Shown in pieces: positions 1-6,802 of a stretch of DNA of 55,307 bases. Position 1 is the first letter of the stretch; the number at the start of each line of letters is the position of its first letter. The DNA comes from Peptoniphilaceae bacterium (GTDB taxonomy: Bacteria > Bacillota > Clostridia > Tissierellales > Peptoniphilaceae), in contig JAQYEZ010000040.1 in the NCBI GenBank assembly GCA_028723425.1, positions 1-55,307 on the forward strand. Direction: 5' to 3'. The translations under genes were made by a program, and so were the position numbers. The notes under the pieces are model-generated. The model was not told the DNA's origin. It was given only the letters and a program-made list of their open reading frames with translations, and did no database searches.

Positions 1-1
1 A

Positions 2-145
2 AGATTGACAGCCTACTGTGGAGATAGGTACTACTTTGTAGCAACAAAAACCTGCCTAGTAAGAGCAATAACAAAAGAAAGACTAACAAATACAGGATTA
101 GTCGATCCTTATGATTACTATATAAGCAGGACATGTGAGAACTAA
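2..145 (+). CDS. ltrA: Group II intron reverse transcriptase/maturase, C-terminal fragment
   Basis: Reading frame 2 is open from the window edge to TAA at 143-145 and encodes 47 residues. The stretch YFVATKTCLVRAITKERL followed by GLVDPYDYYIS resembles the usual C-terminal end of group II intron-encoded proteins, which splice the intron RNA and drive retrohoming. The start codon, reverse transcriptase domain and domain X lie upstream of the window. The stop falls only 3 nt before domain V, the expected position for a domain IV-encoded ORF. Whether the full protein is intact cannot be judged here. Confidence 0.8.
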   Translation, partial: RLTAYCGDRYYFVATKTCLVRAITKERLTNTGLVDPYDYYISRTCEN

Positions 146-148
146 ATT

Positions 149-214
149 GAACCGCCGTATGCCGAACGGCACGTACGGTGGTGTGAGAGGGCTATTTAAT
201 TAGCCCTACTCGAT
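149..214 (+). ncRNA. Group II intron domains V and VI
   Basis: Domain V (149-182) is a 34-nt hairpin whose arms ACCGCCGT and ACGGTGGT enclose an inner GCCG/CGGC stem. It carries the catalytic core of the ribozyme. Domain VI follows, with the stem AGGGCTA/TAGCCCT (188-205) and a candidate branch-point adenosine in the CTACTCGAT tail. Both folds are read directly from complementarity. Confidence 0.85.
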
Positions 215-236
215 TGTATAAAAAAATACAAGAAGA

Positions 237-442
237 GCTCTCCCGGGCCCCGGTCGCACGAAAATTAAAACAAAGCTAATAATCATAAAATAAACCCTAA
301 AGCCTTACGAATAAGACTAGAAAGTCAATCAGTAATTTTCGGGGTAAAGACCATAGCAAGATGGTCTTTACCAGGAAGTTGCCAAATAAGGAAAGATCAG
401 CAAAGCCTGGTCTTTTTTTGAGTTAGAAAAAAAACCGAGTTT
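237..442 (+). repeat. Structured tandem repeat, unit 1 (~206 bp), possible small RNA gene
   Basis: First of two directly adjacent copies. It starts with a GC-rich block (CTCCCGGGCCCCGGTCGC) that stands out in this AT-rich DNA. Next come a 9-bp helix CGAAAATTA (259-267)/TAATTTTCG (333-341), a perfect 11-bp hairpin GGTAAAGACCA/TGGTCTTTACC (343-372) with loop TAGCAAGA, and finally CCTGGTC plus a T-run (406-419) that looks like an intrinsic terminator. The inner segment 300-332 is the least conserved between copies. No conserved reading frame is present. I do not recognise the family. Confidence 0.75.
346..417 (+). promoter_or_regulatory. Competing hairpins in repeat unit 1 (terminator-like)
   Basis: AAAGACCA (346-353) is complementary both to TGGTCTTT at 362-369 and to TGGTCTTT at 408-415, which leads into the T-run. 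ACCAGG (370-375) can also pair with CCTGGT (406-411). The RNA therefore has mutually exclusive folds, as in attenuators. Unit 2 keeps the same arrangement (554-561, 570-577, 616-623). Function is inferred. Confidence 0.5.
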
Positions 443-649
443 GCTCTCCCGGGCCCGGTCGCACGAAAATTAAAAGAGAGACAATAATCATAAAATAAAA
501 TCCCAAGGCCTTACAGATTATATATAAAGAGAAAATAAAGTAATTTTCGGGGTAAAGACCATAACAAGATGGTCTTTACCAGGAATTAGCCAAATAAGAA
601 AAGATCAGCAAAGCCTGGTCTTTTTTTGACTAAAAAATAATCCGAGTTT
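443..649 (+). repeat. Structured tandem repeat, unit 2 (~207 bp), possible small RNA gene
   Basis: Second copy, abutting unit 1. The GC block contains the perfect palindrome CCGGGCCCGG (449-458). The helix CGAAAATTA (464-472)/TAATTTTCG (541-549) and the 11-bp hairpin (551-580, loop TAACAAGA) are retained, as is the terminal CCTGGTC plus T-run (614-627). The unit ends in CCGAGTTT like unit 1. A short stretch after it (650-664, ATCTTCTGGGTCCTG) may be a decayed start of a third copy. Preserved helices with a diverged middle suggest that structure matters. Confidence 0.75.
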
Positions 650-738
650 GATCTTCTGGGTCCTGAATTTATATTTTTGGCTAAATAAGAATGAGAAATT
701 TGTAATTTTATATATTAGAAAATTTTCTTATAAATAAG

Positions 739-1260
739 TCATTCTTCTAATAAATAATTTTTAAATATTGATACTAATTTAAAAAAACTTTTGATTTCTT
801 CAACAGATGATTGTTCTAAAAATGTATTTATTAAATCATTTATGTGCTCAATATCATATTTTTTATGGTTATTAACTAGTTCTTTTCCTTTTTTAGTTAT
901 AAATAAATTATTAATTTTTCCGTCTTTTTTATTTCTACTTCTAGTTACTAAACCTAAGTTTACATAATTTTTAATTATTTGAGATACAGCACTGGTTGTC
1001 CTGTGCCATTTTCGTGCTAGATTTGTTATTGTTGTTCCTGGATTATCGTTTATCTCTGTTAATATATGTATTTCTATCATAGTTCTAGGAATTCCATCAC
1101 CATAATTATGTTTAGTATATAAATAATCATAGAAAACTAGGATGAATTCATATAATTCGTCAAAACTATCATTCATCGTTTTATAAGAACTTTCAATATC
1201 GTTTTGTTGGCATTTTATTATATTTTCAATGTTATCAGATGGTAAATTATTAATATTCAT
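739..1260 (-). CDS. MarR family winged-helix transcriptional regulator
   Basis: A 173-aa protein with a central winged helix-turn-helix (about residues 65-128). It includes the recognition-helix segment RTTSAVSQIIKNYVNLGLV and the wing SRNKKDGKINNLFITKKG, flanked by helices that would form the dimer interface. MarR proteins usually repress a divergent neighbour and release DNA on binding a small ligand. The gene is divergent from an amino-acid permease whose promoter carries a long palindrome (1355-1383), so it most likely controls the permease and the C-S lyase behind it. The start is set by AAGGAG, 7 nt upstream on the minus strand. The N-terminal ~40 residues are longer than in many MarR proteins. 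The ligand is unknown. Confidence 0.85.
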   Translation of the reverse strand: MNINNLPSDNIENIIKCQQNDIESSYKTMNDSFDELYEFILVFYDYLYTKHNYGDGIPRTMIEIHILTEINDNPGTTITNLARKWHRTTSAVSQIIKNYVNLGLVTRSRNKKDGKINNLFITKKGKELVNNHKKYDIEHINDLINTFLEQSSVEEIKSFFKLVSIFKNYLLEE

Positions 1261-1288
1261 TAAATCTCCTTAAAATTTCAGCATTTAC

Positions 1289-1294
1289 ATTATA
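1289..1294 (-). promoter_or_regulatory. Probable -10 element of the marR-type gene
   Basis: On the minus strand the sequence is TATAAT, 28 nt upstream of the start codon. No good -35 is visible at the standard spacing. Confidence 0.45.
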
Positions 1295-1317
1295 CTATAA
1301 GAATTAGCAAGAAGCTA

Positions 1318-1346
1318 TTGACAATAGTCAGGAAAAGGATTATCAT
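1318..1346 (+). promoter_or_regulatory. Promoter of the APC permease gene
   Basis: TTGACA (1318-1323), a 17-nt spacer, and TATCAT (1341-1346). The predicted transcription start lies near 1353, at the left edge of the palindrome. Confidence 0.65.
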
Positions 1347-1354
1347 ATAAATAG

Positions 1355-1383
1355 TTAAATCATTTAATAATTAAATGATTTAA
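1355..1383. promoter_or_regulatory. Candidate MarR operator (perfect 13-bp inverted repeat)
   Basis: TTAAATCATTTAA (1355-1367) and TTAAATGATTTAA (1371-1383) are perfect inverted arms around a 3-nt centre. The site lies just downstream of the permease -10. A bound dimer would block initiation or clearance. Assignment to the neighbouring MarR protein is inferred from position. Confidence 0.65.
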
Positions 1384-1448
1384 ATAAATGAGATTAAAGC
1401 TTTAATTTTGTGGCAACATATTAGAAAATCGTTTTTATAGGAGATTTT

Positions 1449-2828
1449 ATGAGCGAGAAAGGTAAAAAACTCAATATTTGGAACATAATAGGCTTAGGAC
1501 TTGGTGGTGCTATTGGAACAGGAATATTTGTTCTATTAGGATTTGGTATAGCATATACTGGAAGAAGTATATTTCCAGTTGTTATCTTAGGGTGTTTCTT
1601 TATGCTATTAGCTTACTGGTATAATTTAGCTATGACATCTATGTTTGTATTAGAAGGTGGAGATTATAGTATGAAAGCAATGCTATTTAACCCATTGTTT
1701 TCAGGTGTAGGTGGCTACATTTCAGTAATAAATGGTTTTGCAATGGCAGGCTATGCAATAGCTATAACTGATTACTTGATGATTCTATTCCCAAATATAG
1801 CAAATCATTATAAATTAATAACATTAGTAATAATTACATTGTTTTTTTTAAGCACAATAAAAGGATCTAGATTTTTAACAATTTTGCAGAACGTAATAAC
1901 TGTAGTGTTGGTATTGTCTTTAGCAATGTTTATAATTTTTGGTGTTATAAAAGTTAACCCTAATGAATTTTTCAACAGTACATATGACGGAGGATTTTTC
2001 AGAAATGGTTTTTCTGGATTTGTAAGTGCACTTGCAGTTATGGGCTGGGCTTGCCAGGAGACAACATTAGTACCAGTTTCTATGGCAGCGGTAACAGAAA
2101 ATCCTAAAAAAACAATTCCTTTAGGTATAATTATAGTAACTATAATATTATCAATAGTATATGGTTTAATGGCATATGTAGCAGGAGGTGTGTTACCTTA
2201 TGACATGATAGCAAATCAAAATATTAGTGTTACTGCTAAGGAAATTTTACCACATGGACTATTTTTGTTTTTTGTAGTAGCAGGTGGGGTAGGTGCTGTT
2301 TCAACTTCTTTACTTGGTGGCTTAGCTATGTTTAGATATCCATTTATTCAAATTGCAAAAGATGGATGGCTACCAAAAGTATTTAATAAACGAACAACTG
2401 AAGAATATCCTTATATGGTATATTTGATGTTTTATTTAATTTCATTAATACCTATATTAACAGGAATGTCTTTAGATTCAGCTGTTTCTTTGGTAATGAT
2501 ACCAACTATGATAATGAATGTATACATGAACTTGGCATGTATAACTATACCTAATAAATATCCATCTCAATGGGAGAGAAGAAGTATAAGGATTCCAAAA
2601 ATCTTATATCAAATTCTTAGCCTGATAGGAGCATTTTGTGCTGGAGTTGTAGCTTTTAATCTTTTTAAAGATTTAACCTTTAGGGATAGTATAATAGTTT
2701 CTATAATGATAGTTATTATGTTTACTCTATCATGGTTAAGAATAAAACAAAAAGCTGTGAAGAAAGAGAATTTAGAGGAAAATAAAAGGGAAATTGTTAG
2801 AAAAGCTTTACAAGCAGAAAATTTATAA
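1449..2828 (+). CDS. APC superfamily amino-acid permease
   Basis: A 459-aa integral membrane protein with about 12 hydrophobic helices. The first helix carries the APC signature GLGLGGAIGTGIF, the unwound substrate-binding helix of this fold. The conserved AVMGWACQETTLVPV region near residues 196-210 matches TM6 of the family. The charged C-terminal tail is cytoplasmic. It probably imports an amino acid by cation symport or exchange. The gene is followed after 14 nt by a MalY-type C-S lyase, which suggests a sulfur-containing substrate such as cystathionine or cystine, but substrate choice cannot be read from the sequence. The likely control is the palindrome at its promoter and the divergent MarR gene. 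The RBS AGGAG lies 7 nt before the ATG. Confidence 0.85.
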   Translation: MSEKGKKLNIWNIIGLGLGGAIGTGIFVLLGFGIAYTGRSIFPVVILGCFFMLLAYWYNLAMTSMFVLEGGDYSMKAMLFNPLFSGVGGYISVINGFAMAGYAIAITDYLMILFPNIANHYKLITLVIITLFFLSTIKGSRFLTILQNVITVVLVLSLAMFIIFGVIKVNPNEFFNSTYDGGFFRNGFSGFVSALAVMGWACQETTLVPVSMAAVTENPKKTIPLGIIIVTIILSIVYGLMAYVAGGVLPYDMIANQNISVTAKEILPHGLFLFFVVAGGVGAVSTSLLGGLAMFRYPFIQIAKDGWLPKVFNKRTTEEYPYMVYLMFYLISLIPILTGMSLDSAVSLVMIPTMIMNVYMNLACITIPNKYPSQWERRSIRIPKILYQILSLIGAFCAGVVAFNLFKDLTFRDSIIVSIMIVIMFTLSWLRIKQKAVKKENLEENKREIVRKALQAENL

Positions 2829-2842
2829 GAAGGGAAAGTTTT

Positions 2843-4051
2843 ATGAAATTTGATTTTGAAAGTATTTTAGAAAGACATGGAAAAGATGCTTTGGCTGTTG
2901 ATGGATTGGGTACAAGACCTGGGATTAGTCCTGATAAACCTAAAGAGGGTTTTGATGTAATTCCCATGTGGGTTGCTGATATGAATTTTCCAACTGTTCC
3001 TACTATTCAAGATGAGATAATCGAAAGGGTCAAACATCCAGCCTTTGGTTATTTTTCACCTACAGATGAATATTTTAATGCAATAATTGATTGGCACAAG
3101 AATAGAAAAGGTGTAGCTGATCTTAAAAAAGAATATATAGGATATGAAAATGGTGTATTGGGTGGACTTGTTTCTGCTCTTAATGTGTTTTGCTCAAAAG
3201 GGGATAATGTATTAGTTCATGCTCCTACCTATATTGGATTTACTATGAGTCTTGAAAATAATGGCTACAATATAATTCATTCTCAACTTATAAAAGATGA
3301 AAATGGAAAATGGATTATGGATTACGAGGATATGGAGAAAAAAATAGTAGATAATAATATATCAGCTACTATTTTTTGTAACCCACATAATCCAACTGGC
3401 AGGGTTTGGACTAAAGAGGAAATTAAAAAAGCTATGGATATTTTTGAAAAATATCATGTAAAGGTAATTTCTGATGAAATATGGTCTGATTTATTGATCA
3501 ACGGCCATAAATACACCCCAACACAAACTGTAAGTGCCTATGCAAGAGAAAATACTGTGGCTCTTTATGCTCCAAGCAAAACATTTAATCTTGCTGGTTT
3601 AGTTGGCTCATATCATGTAATTTACAATAAATATTTAAGAAATAGGCTAGATAAGGAATCATCATTATCCCATTATAATGAAATGAATGTGCTATCTATG
3701 CATGCCTTAATAGGGGCCTATAAGAAAGAAGGTGGAGAGTGGCTAGACCAATTATTAGAAGTTTTATCCAAAAATATAAATTATGCCTATAATTATATAA
3801 AGAAAAATTTTGATGGAGTTTCTGTAAATAAGCCTGAAGGTACCTATATGCTATTTCTTGATCTTGAGAAATATTGTAAAAAGAATGATGTCGATGTTGA
3901 AAAGATATTAAAAGCAGGCTGGGATGTTGGTGTAGCTTGGCAAGATGGAAGACCTTTCCAAAGTAAATATGCTATAAGAATGAATTTAGCCCTACCTTAT
4001 ACAAGGGTATTGGAAGCTTTTGATAGATTGAGTAAGTATGTGTTTAAATAG
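2843..4051 (+). CDS. MalY/PatB family C-S lyase (PLP-dependent, aminotransferase fold I)
   Basis: A 402-aa protein of normal length for MalY/PatB beta-C-S lyases, which cleave cystathionine or cysteine conjugates to a thiol (or H2S), pyruvate and ammonia. Visible features are the N-terminal PMWVADMNF, CNPHNPTGRVW (179-189), the PLP-phenol contact Asp211 in VISDEIWSD, and the PLP Schiff-base lysine K246 in APSKTFNLAG. The C-terminal arginine contact is in YAIRMNLALPY. It sits 14 nt behind the permease, so the two probably share one transcript, which ends at the strong terminator at 4075-4113. Whether it acts mainly in methionine synthesis or cysteine breakdown is open. Confidence 0.88.
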   Translation: MKFDFESILERHGKDALAVDGLGTRPGISPDKPKEGFDVIPMWVADMNFPTVPTIQDEIIERVKHPAFGYFSPTDEYFNAIIDWHKNRKGVADLKKEYIGYENGVLGGLVSALNVFCSKGDNVLVHAPTYIGFTMSLENNGYNIIHSQLIKDENGKWIMDYEDMEKKIVDNNISATIFCNPHNPTGRVWTKEEIKKAMDIFEKYHVKVISDEIWSDLLINGHKYTPTQTVSAYARENTVALYAPSKTFNLAGLVGSYHVIYNKYLRNRLDKESSLSHYNEMNVLSMHALIGAYKKEGGEWLDQLLEVLSKNINYAYNYIKKNFDGVSVNKPEGTYMLFLDLEKYCKKNDVDVEKILKAGWDVGVAWQDGRPFQSKYAIRMNLALPYTRVLEAFDRLSKYVFK

Positions 4052-4074
4052 AAAATTAGTTTTTTAAAATTTTT

Positions 4075-4113
4075 TATCAGCTCCTCCTTTTTGCTTGGGA
4101 GCTGATATTTTTT
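4075..4113 (+). terminator. Intrinsic terminator after the C-S lyase gene
   Basis: A 10-bp stem TATCAGCTCC (4075-4084)/GGAGCTGATA (4098-4107) followed by a T-run. Confidence 0.9.
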
Positions 4114-4191
4114 AGGATAATTTATAAAATCTTAGGCTACTTATATGAGGCTTTATTTTATAACGATATAAGGCAAAAGTATTATATAAGA

Positions 4192-4221
4192 TTGACAAAA
4201 AGAATCAATTTGTGAGATTAT
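4192..4221 (+). promoter_or_regulatory. Possible promoter of the DUF969-DUF979 genes
   Basis: TTGACA (4192-4197) followed after 18 nt by GATTAT (4216-4221). The -10 is weak. This placement argues against the GTG at 4212 as a start codon. Confidence 0.4.
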
Positions 4222-4268
4222 ATATATTGATTTATATCACATTAACACTAAAGAAAGGAAAGGGGAAA

Positions 4269-4943
4269 ATGGAATATTTAAAATTGATTGGTGTTTTAAT
4301 CATAGTCTTAGGCTTTATGTTAAAACTTAATACTATGTTTATAGTTGTTTTGGCTGGCTTTGTTACAGCTATTGTTTCAGGAATGTCGCTTATGGAATTT
4401 TTGAATGTTTTGGGTCAAGCTTTTGTTGATAATAGGATAGTTACTCTATTTATTATAACTTTACCTGTTATTGGTTTGAGTGAAAAAAATGGGTTGAAAC
4501 AAAAGGCGGTTGATCTTATTAACAGCAGAAAAAATCTTACTACAGGTAAGTTTTTGACTATTTATATGTTCATAAAAGAGATAGCTGGCTTCTTCTCAAT
4601 TAAGTTAGGAGGTCATGCTGAGATGGTAAGACCAATTATAGAGCCTATGGCCCAAGCTTCTTTTGAGGCAAATGAGGGGTCTATCAATGAAAAGGTTAAG
4701 GAAAAAATTAAAGCAAGATCTGCTTCTATGGAAAATTTTGGAAATTTCTTTGCTCAAAATACCTTTGTTGGCGCAGGCGGAGTTCTTTTGATTTCTGGAA
4801 CTTTGGAATCTTTAGGATATCCCGCTAGCAATATTGATATAGCAAAATACTCTATTCCTGTAGCTATAATTGTGTTTATCCTGGTATTTATCAAAAATAT
4901 TATTGATGATAAAAAGTTAAAAGAGATCAATGGAGGCAAATAA
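4269..4943 (+). CDS. DUF969 family membrane protein (putative 5-oxoproline transporter subunit)
   Basis: A 224-aa hydrophobic protein. The ATG at 4269 is preferred over an in-frame GTG at 4212 because AAAGGAAAGGGG lies just ahead of it and the longer reading would cross the promoter. Hydrophobic segments cover roughly residues 3-20, 23-45, 60-75, 100-118 and 200-216. DUF969 genes typically pair with DUF979, as here, and such pairs recur next to pyroglutamate-handling genes. That makes a 5-oxoproline permease the best guess, a role inferred from neighbourhood and not shown by residues. Its stop overlaps the next start (TAATG), so translation is probably coupled. Confidence 0.75.
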   Translation: MEYLKLIGVLIIVLGFMLKLNTMFIVVLAGFVTAIVSGMSLMEFLNVLGQAFVDNRIVTLFIITLPVIGLSEKNGLKQKAVDLINSRKNLTTGKFLTIYMFIKEIAGFFSIKLGGHAEMVRPIIEPMAQASFEANEGSINEKVKEKIKARSASMENFGNFFAQNTFVGAGGVLLISGTLESLGYPASNIDIAKYSIPVAIIVFILVFIKNIIDDKKLKEINGGK

Positions 4944-5866
4944 TGGAAGATATTTTTGCAAAAATTCTAGAAATTATTTATATAATTATTGGTTTACAGT
5001 TTTTCTATACAGGTCTAAAGGTAGTAAAGTCTCCCGATGCTAGCCAAAAAATAACTACAGCTGTTTTTTGGTTTGTTCTTGCTATTTTATTTGTTTTTGG
5101 TTCTTATTTACCAGCCTATATAAATGGAATTTTGGTAGTTGTTCTTGGCTTACTAAATCTTGGCAATAGGGTTGTAAATAAAGCAAAAAATACAGCCACA
5201 GAAGAAGAACAAGAAAAAGCAGGCAAAAAACTTGGCAATTTAATATTTATTCCTGTTATAGCTATGGCAGTTATAGCTCTATTGATAGCAAACTTTGTTG
5301 AGGGTTCAAGCAAGGCCGCTCTTGGAATCTCTACAGCTATAGCAATTCTTATAGCTATGATTATCACAAAAGCTTCTCCTAAAGAAATCGCACAAGAATC
5401 CGATAGGTTGGTTCAATCTGTTGGACCTTTGGGAATTTTGCCACAACTTTTAGCTTCTTTGGGAGCAATCTTTACTGCAGCTGGAGTAGGAGAACTTATT
5501 TCATCTTTAATAGGAGGTTTCATACCAGAAACAAATATTTTGGCTGGAGTTATAGCCTATGTTTTAGGCATGGTAATCTTTACTATGATTATGGGAAATG
5601 CCTTTGCCGCTTTTACAGTAATAACAGCAGGTATTGGAGTTCCCTTTGTACTAGCACAAGGAGCAAATCCAGCTATTGCAGGAGCTTTGGCAATGACTGC
5701 AGGTTATTGTGGAACTTTATTAACACCAATGGCAGGAAACTTCAATATGTTGCCTGCTGTATTACTTGAAATGAAAGATGAAAATGGGGTAATAAAGGCT
5801 CAATTCCCAATAGCTATTATTATGATAGTGATTCATATTTTACTGATGTATTTCTTAGCCTTTTAG
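4943..5866 (+). CDS. DUF979 family membrane protein (putative 5-oxoproline transporter subunit)
   Basis: A 307-aa, strongly hydrophobic protein with about nine membrane segments and a charged loop near residues 82-98 ([17 protein letters not shown]). Glycine-rich helices such as [20 protein letters not shown] resemble ion-transporter-type permeases. It starts inside the stop of the DUF969 gene, so the two products are probably made in fixed ratio and act as one transporter. The pyroglutamyl peptidase gene follows after 68 bp, which supports a link to pyroglutamate. Nothing in the sequence proves the substrate. Confidence 0.75.
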   Translation: MEDIFAKILEIIYIIIGLQFFYTGLKVVKSPDASQKITTAVFWFVLAILFVFGSYLPAYINGILVVVLGLLNLGNRVVNKAKNTATEEEQEKAGKKLGNLIFIPVIAMAVIALLIANFVEGSSKAALGISTAIAILIAMIITKASPKEIAQESDRLVQSVGPLGILPQLLASLGAIFTAAGVGELISSLIGGFIPETNILAGVIAYVLGMVIFTMIMGNAFAAFTVITAGIGVPFVLAQGANPAIAGALAMTAGYCGTLLTPMAGNFNMLPAVLLEMKDENGVIKAQFPIAIIMIVIHILLMYFLAF

Positions 5867-5902
5867 CTTTTATTTATATAATTTGTTTATATATAGCTAA
5901 AA
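5861..5902 (+). terminator. Hairpin at the end of the DUF979 gene (weak terminator or processing site)
   Basis: TTTTAGCT (5861-5868), which includes the stop codon, pairs with AGCTAAAA (5895-5902). No T-run follows, so read-through into pcp is likely. Confidence 0.35.
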
Positions 5903-5934
5903 GTGGTAAAAATATAATAGAAAGGAAGATAGAA

Positions 5935-6573
5935 ATGAAAATTTTAATTACAGGATTTGACCCATTTGGTGGAGAAAAAACTAACCCTGCTATTGAGTCA
6001 GTAAAAAAAATAAGTGAAAATATAGAAAATGCTGAAATAAAAAAAATAGAAATTCCAACAGTTTTTCATAAATCAGCTGATGTTTTAGAAAAAGCTATAA
6101 AAGAATTTAAACCCCAAGCAATTCTTTGTGTAGGTCAAGCTGGTGGTAGGTTCGATATTACAGTAGAAAGAGTTGCTATAAATCAAGATGATGCAAGAAT
6201 AGAGGATAATGAAGGTAACCAACCTATAGATCTTCCTATAAGGGAAGACGGAAAAAACGCCTATTTTGCAACAATTCCAATAAAAAGAATTGTAGAAGAA
6301 ATCAGAAAAGAAAATATACCTGCGTCTGTTTCAAACTCTGCTGGTACCTTTGTTTGTAATCATATAATGTATCAAGCTCTATATTTGTCAGAAAAATATG
6401 GCATAAAAAAAGCAGGTTTTATTCATGTACCATTCTTACCAGAACAAGTACTTGATAAGCCTAATACAGCTTCTATGTCCTTAGAAGATATAGTTAAAGG
6501 ACTAAATGCTGCAGTCAAAACTATAGCAAATTATGATAATGATATAGAAGTTACAGGAGGAGCCATTGCCTAA
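5935..6573 (+). CDS. pcp: Pyrrolidone-carboxylate (pyroglutamyl) peptidase
   Basis: A 212-aa cysteine peptidase (family C15) that removes N-terminal pyroglutamate from peptides in the cytoplasm. The catalytic triad is visible: Glu79 in [10 protein letters not shown], Cys141 in [14 protein letters not shown] and His164 in [11 protein letters not shown]. Length and N-terminus ([13 protein letters not shown]) are typical. The RBS AAAGGAAG lies 7 nt upstream. A TATAAT at 5913-5918 might give it its own promoter. The two upstream membrane proteins may move the 5-oxoproline it releases. The transcript ends at 6612-6656. Confidence 0.93.
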   Translation: MKILITGFDPFGGEKTNPAIESVKKISENIENAEIKKIEIPTVFHKSADVLEKAIKEFKPQAILCVGQAGGRFDITVERVAINQDDARIEDNEGNQPIDLPIREDGKNAYFATIPIKRIVEEIRKENIPASVSNSAGTFVCNHIMYQALYLSEKYGIKKAGFIHVPFLPEQVLDKPNTASMSLEDIVKGLNAAVKTIANYDNDIEVTGGAIA

Positions 6574-6611
6574 GTTATGTGCTTAGGTAAAGAAATTAAG
6601 AAGTAAGATTA

Positions 6612-6656
6612 AAAGTGGTGTAGGAGAATTTAATTATTCTTCTCATCACTTTTTTT
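6612..6656 (+). terminator. Intrinsic terminator after pcp
   Basis: AAAGTGGTGTAGGAGAA pairs imperfectly with TTCTTCTCATCACTTT (one bulge plus wobbles), followed by a T-run. Confidence 0.75.
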
Positions 6657-6802
6657 CTTTCAGTATACAAAATAAGTATCAGACCTAGCAAAAAATATTA
6701 GACACTTATGATTATTATTACGATATAGTCTATTATATTTATTTTTTTTATAAAATATGTAATAATATAAATAAATAATTCTTTATTCATTTGGAGGAAA
6801 AT

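Larger units (their letters stand above)
1..214 (+). mobile_element. 3' end of a bacterial group II intron (5' part lies outside the window)
   Basis: The segment holds the last codons of an intron-encoded reverse transcriptase/maturase, then a 34-nt domain V hairpin, then a domain VI hairpin ending in CTACTCGAT. The intron 3' boundary is placed at about 214. The short gap between maturase stop and domain V, and the domain V sequence, fit bacterial introns of the class C type. Everything 5' of base 1 is missing, so the class is provisional. The 3' exon begins with an AT-rich inverted repeat (TTGTAT/ATACAA, 214-231) and then enters the structured repeats. Confidence 0.85.

Noticed and set aside
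149-214. tRNA-like hairpins near the window start
   Set aside because: They match group II intron domains V and VI directly behind a maturase C-terminus. No tRNA arms or anticodon are present.
362-427. Short ORF of 21 codons (ATG at 362) in repeat unit 1
   Set aside because: In unit 2 the matching frame stops after six codons, so no peptide is conserved.
237-649. CRISPR array or type III toxin-antitoxin repeat array
   Set aside because: Only two units, each about 206 bp, directly abutting with no spacers. No cas or ToxN-like gene is adjacent.
6657-6802. Purine riboswitch before the NCS2 permease
   Set aside because: I looked for the conserved purine aptamer junction sequences and paired stems. 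None are present in this AT-rich leader.
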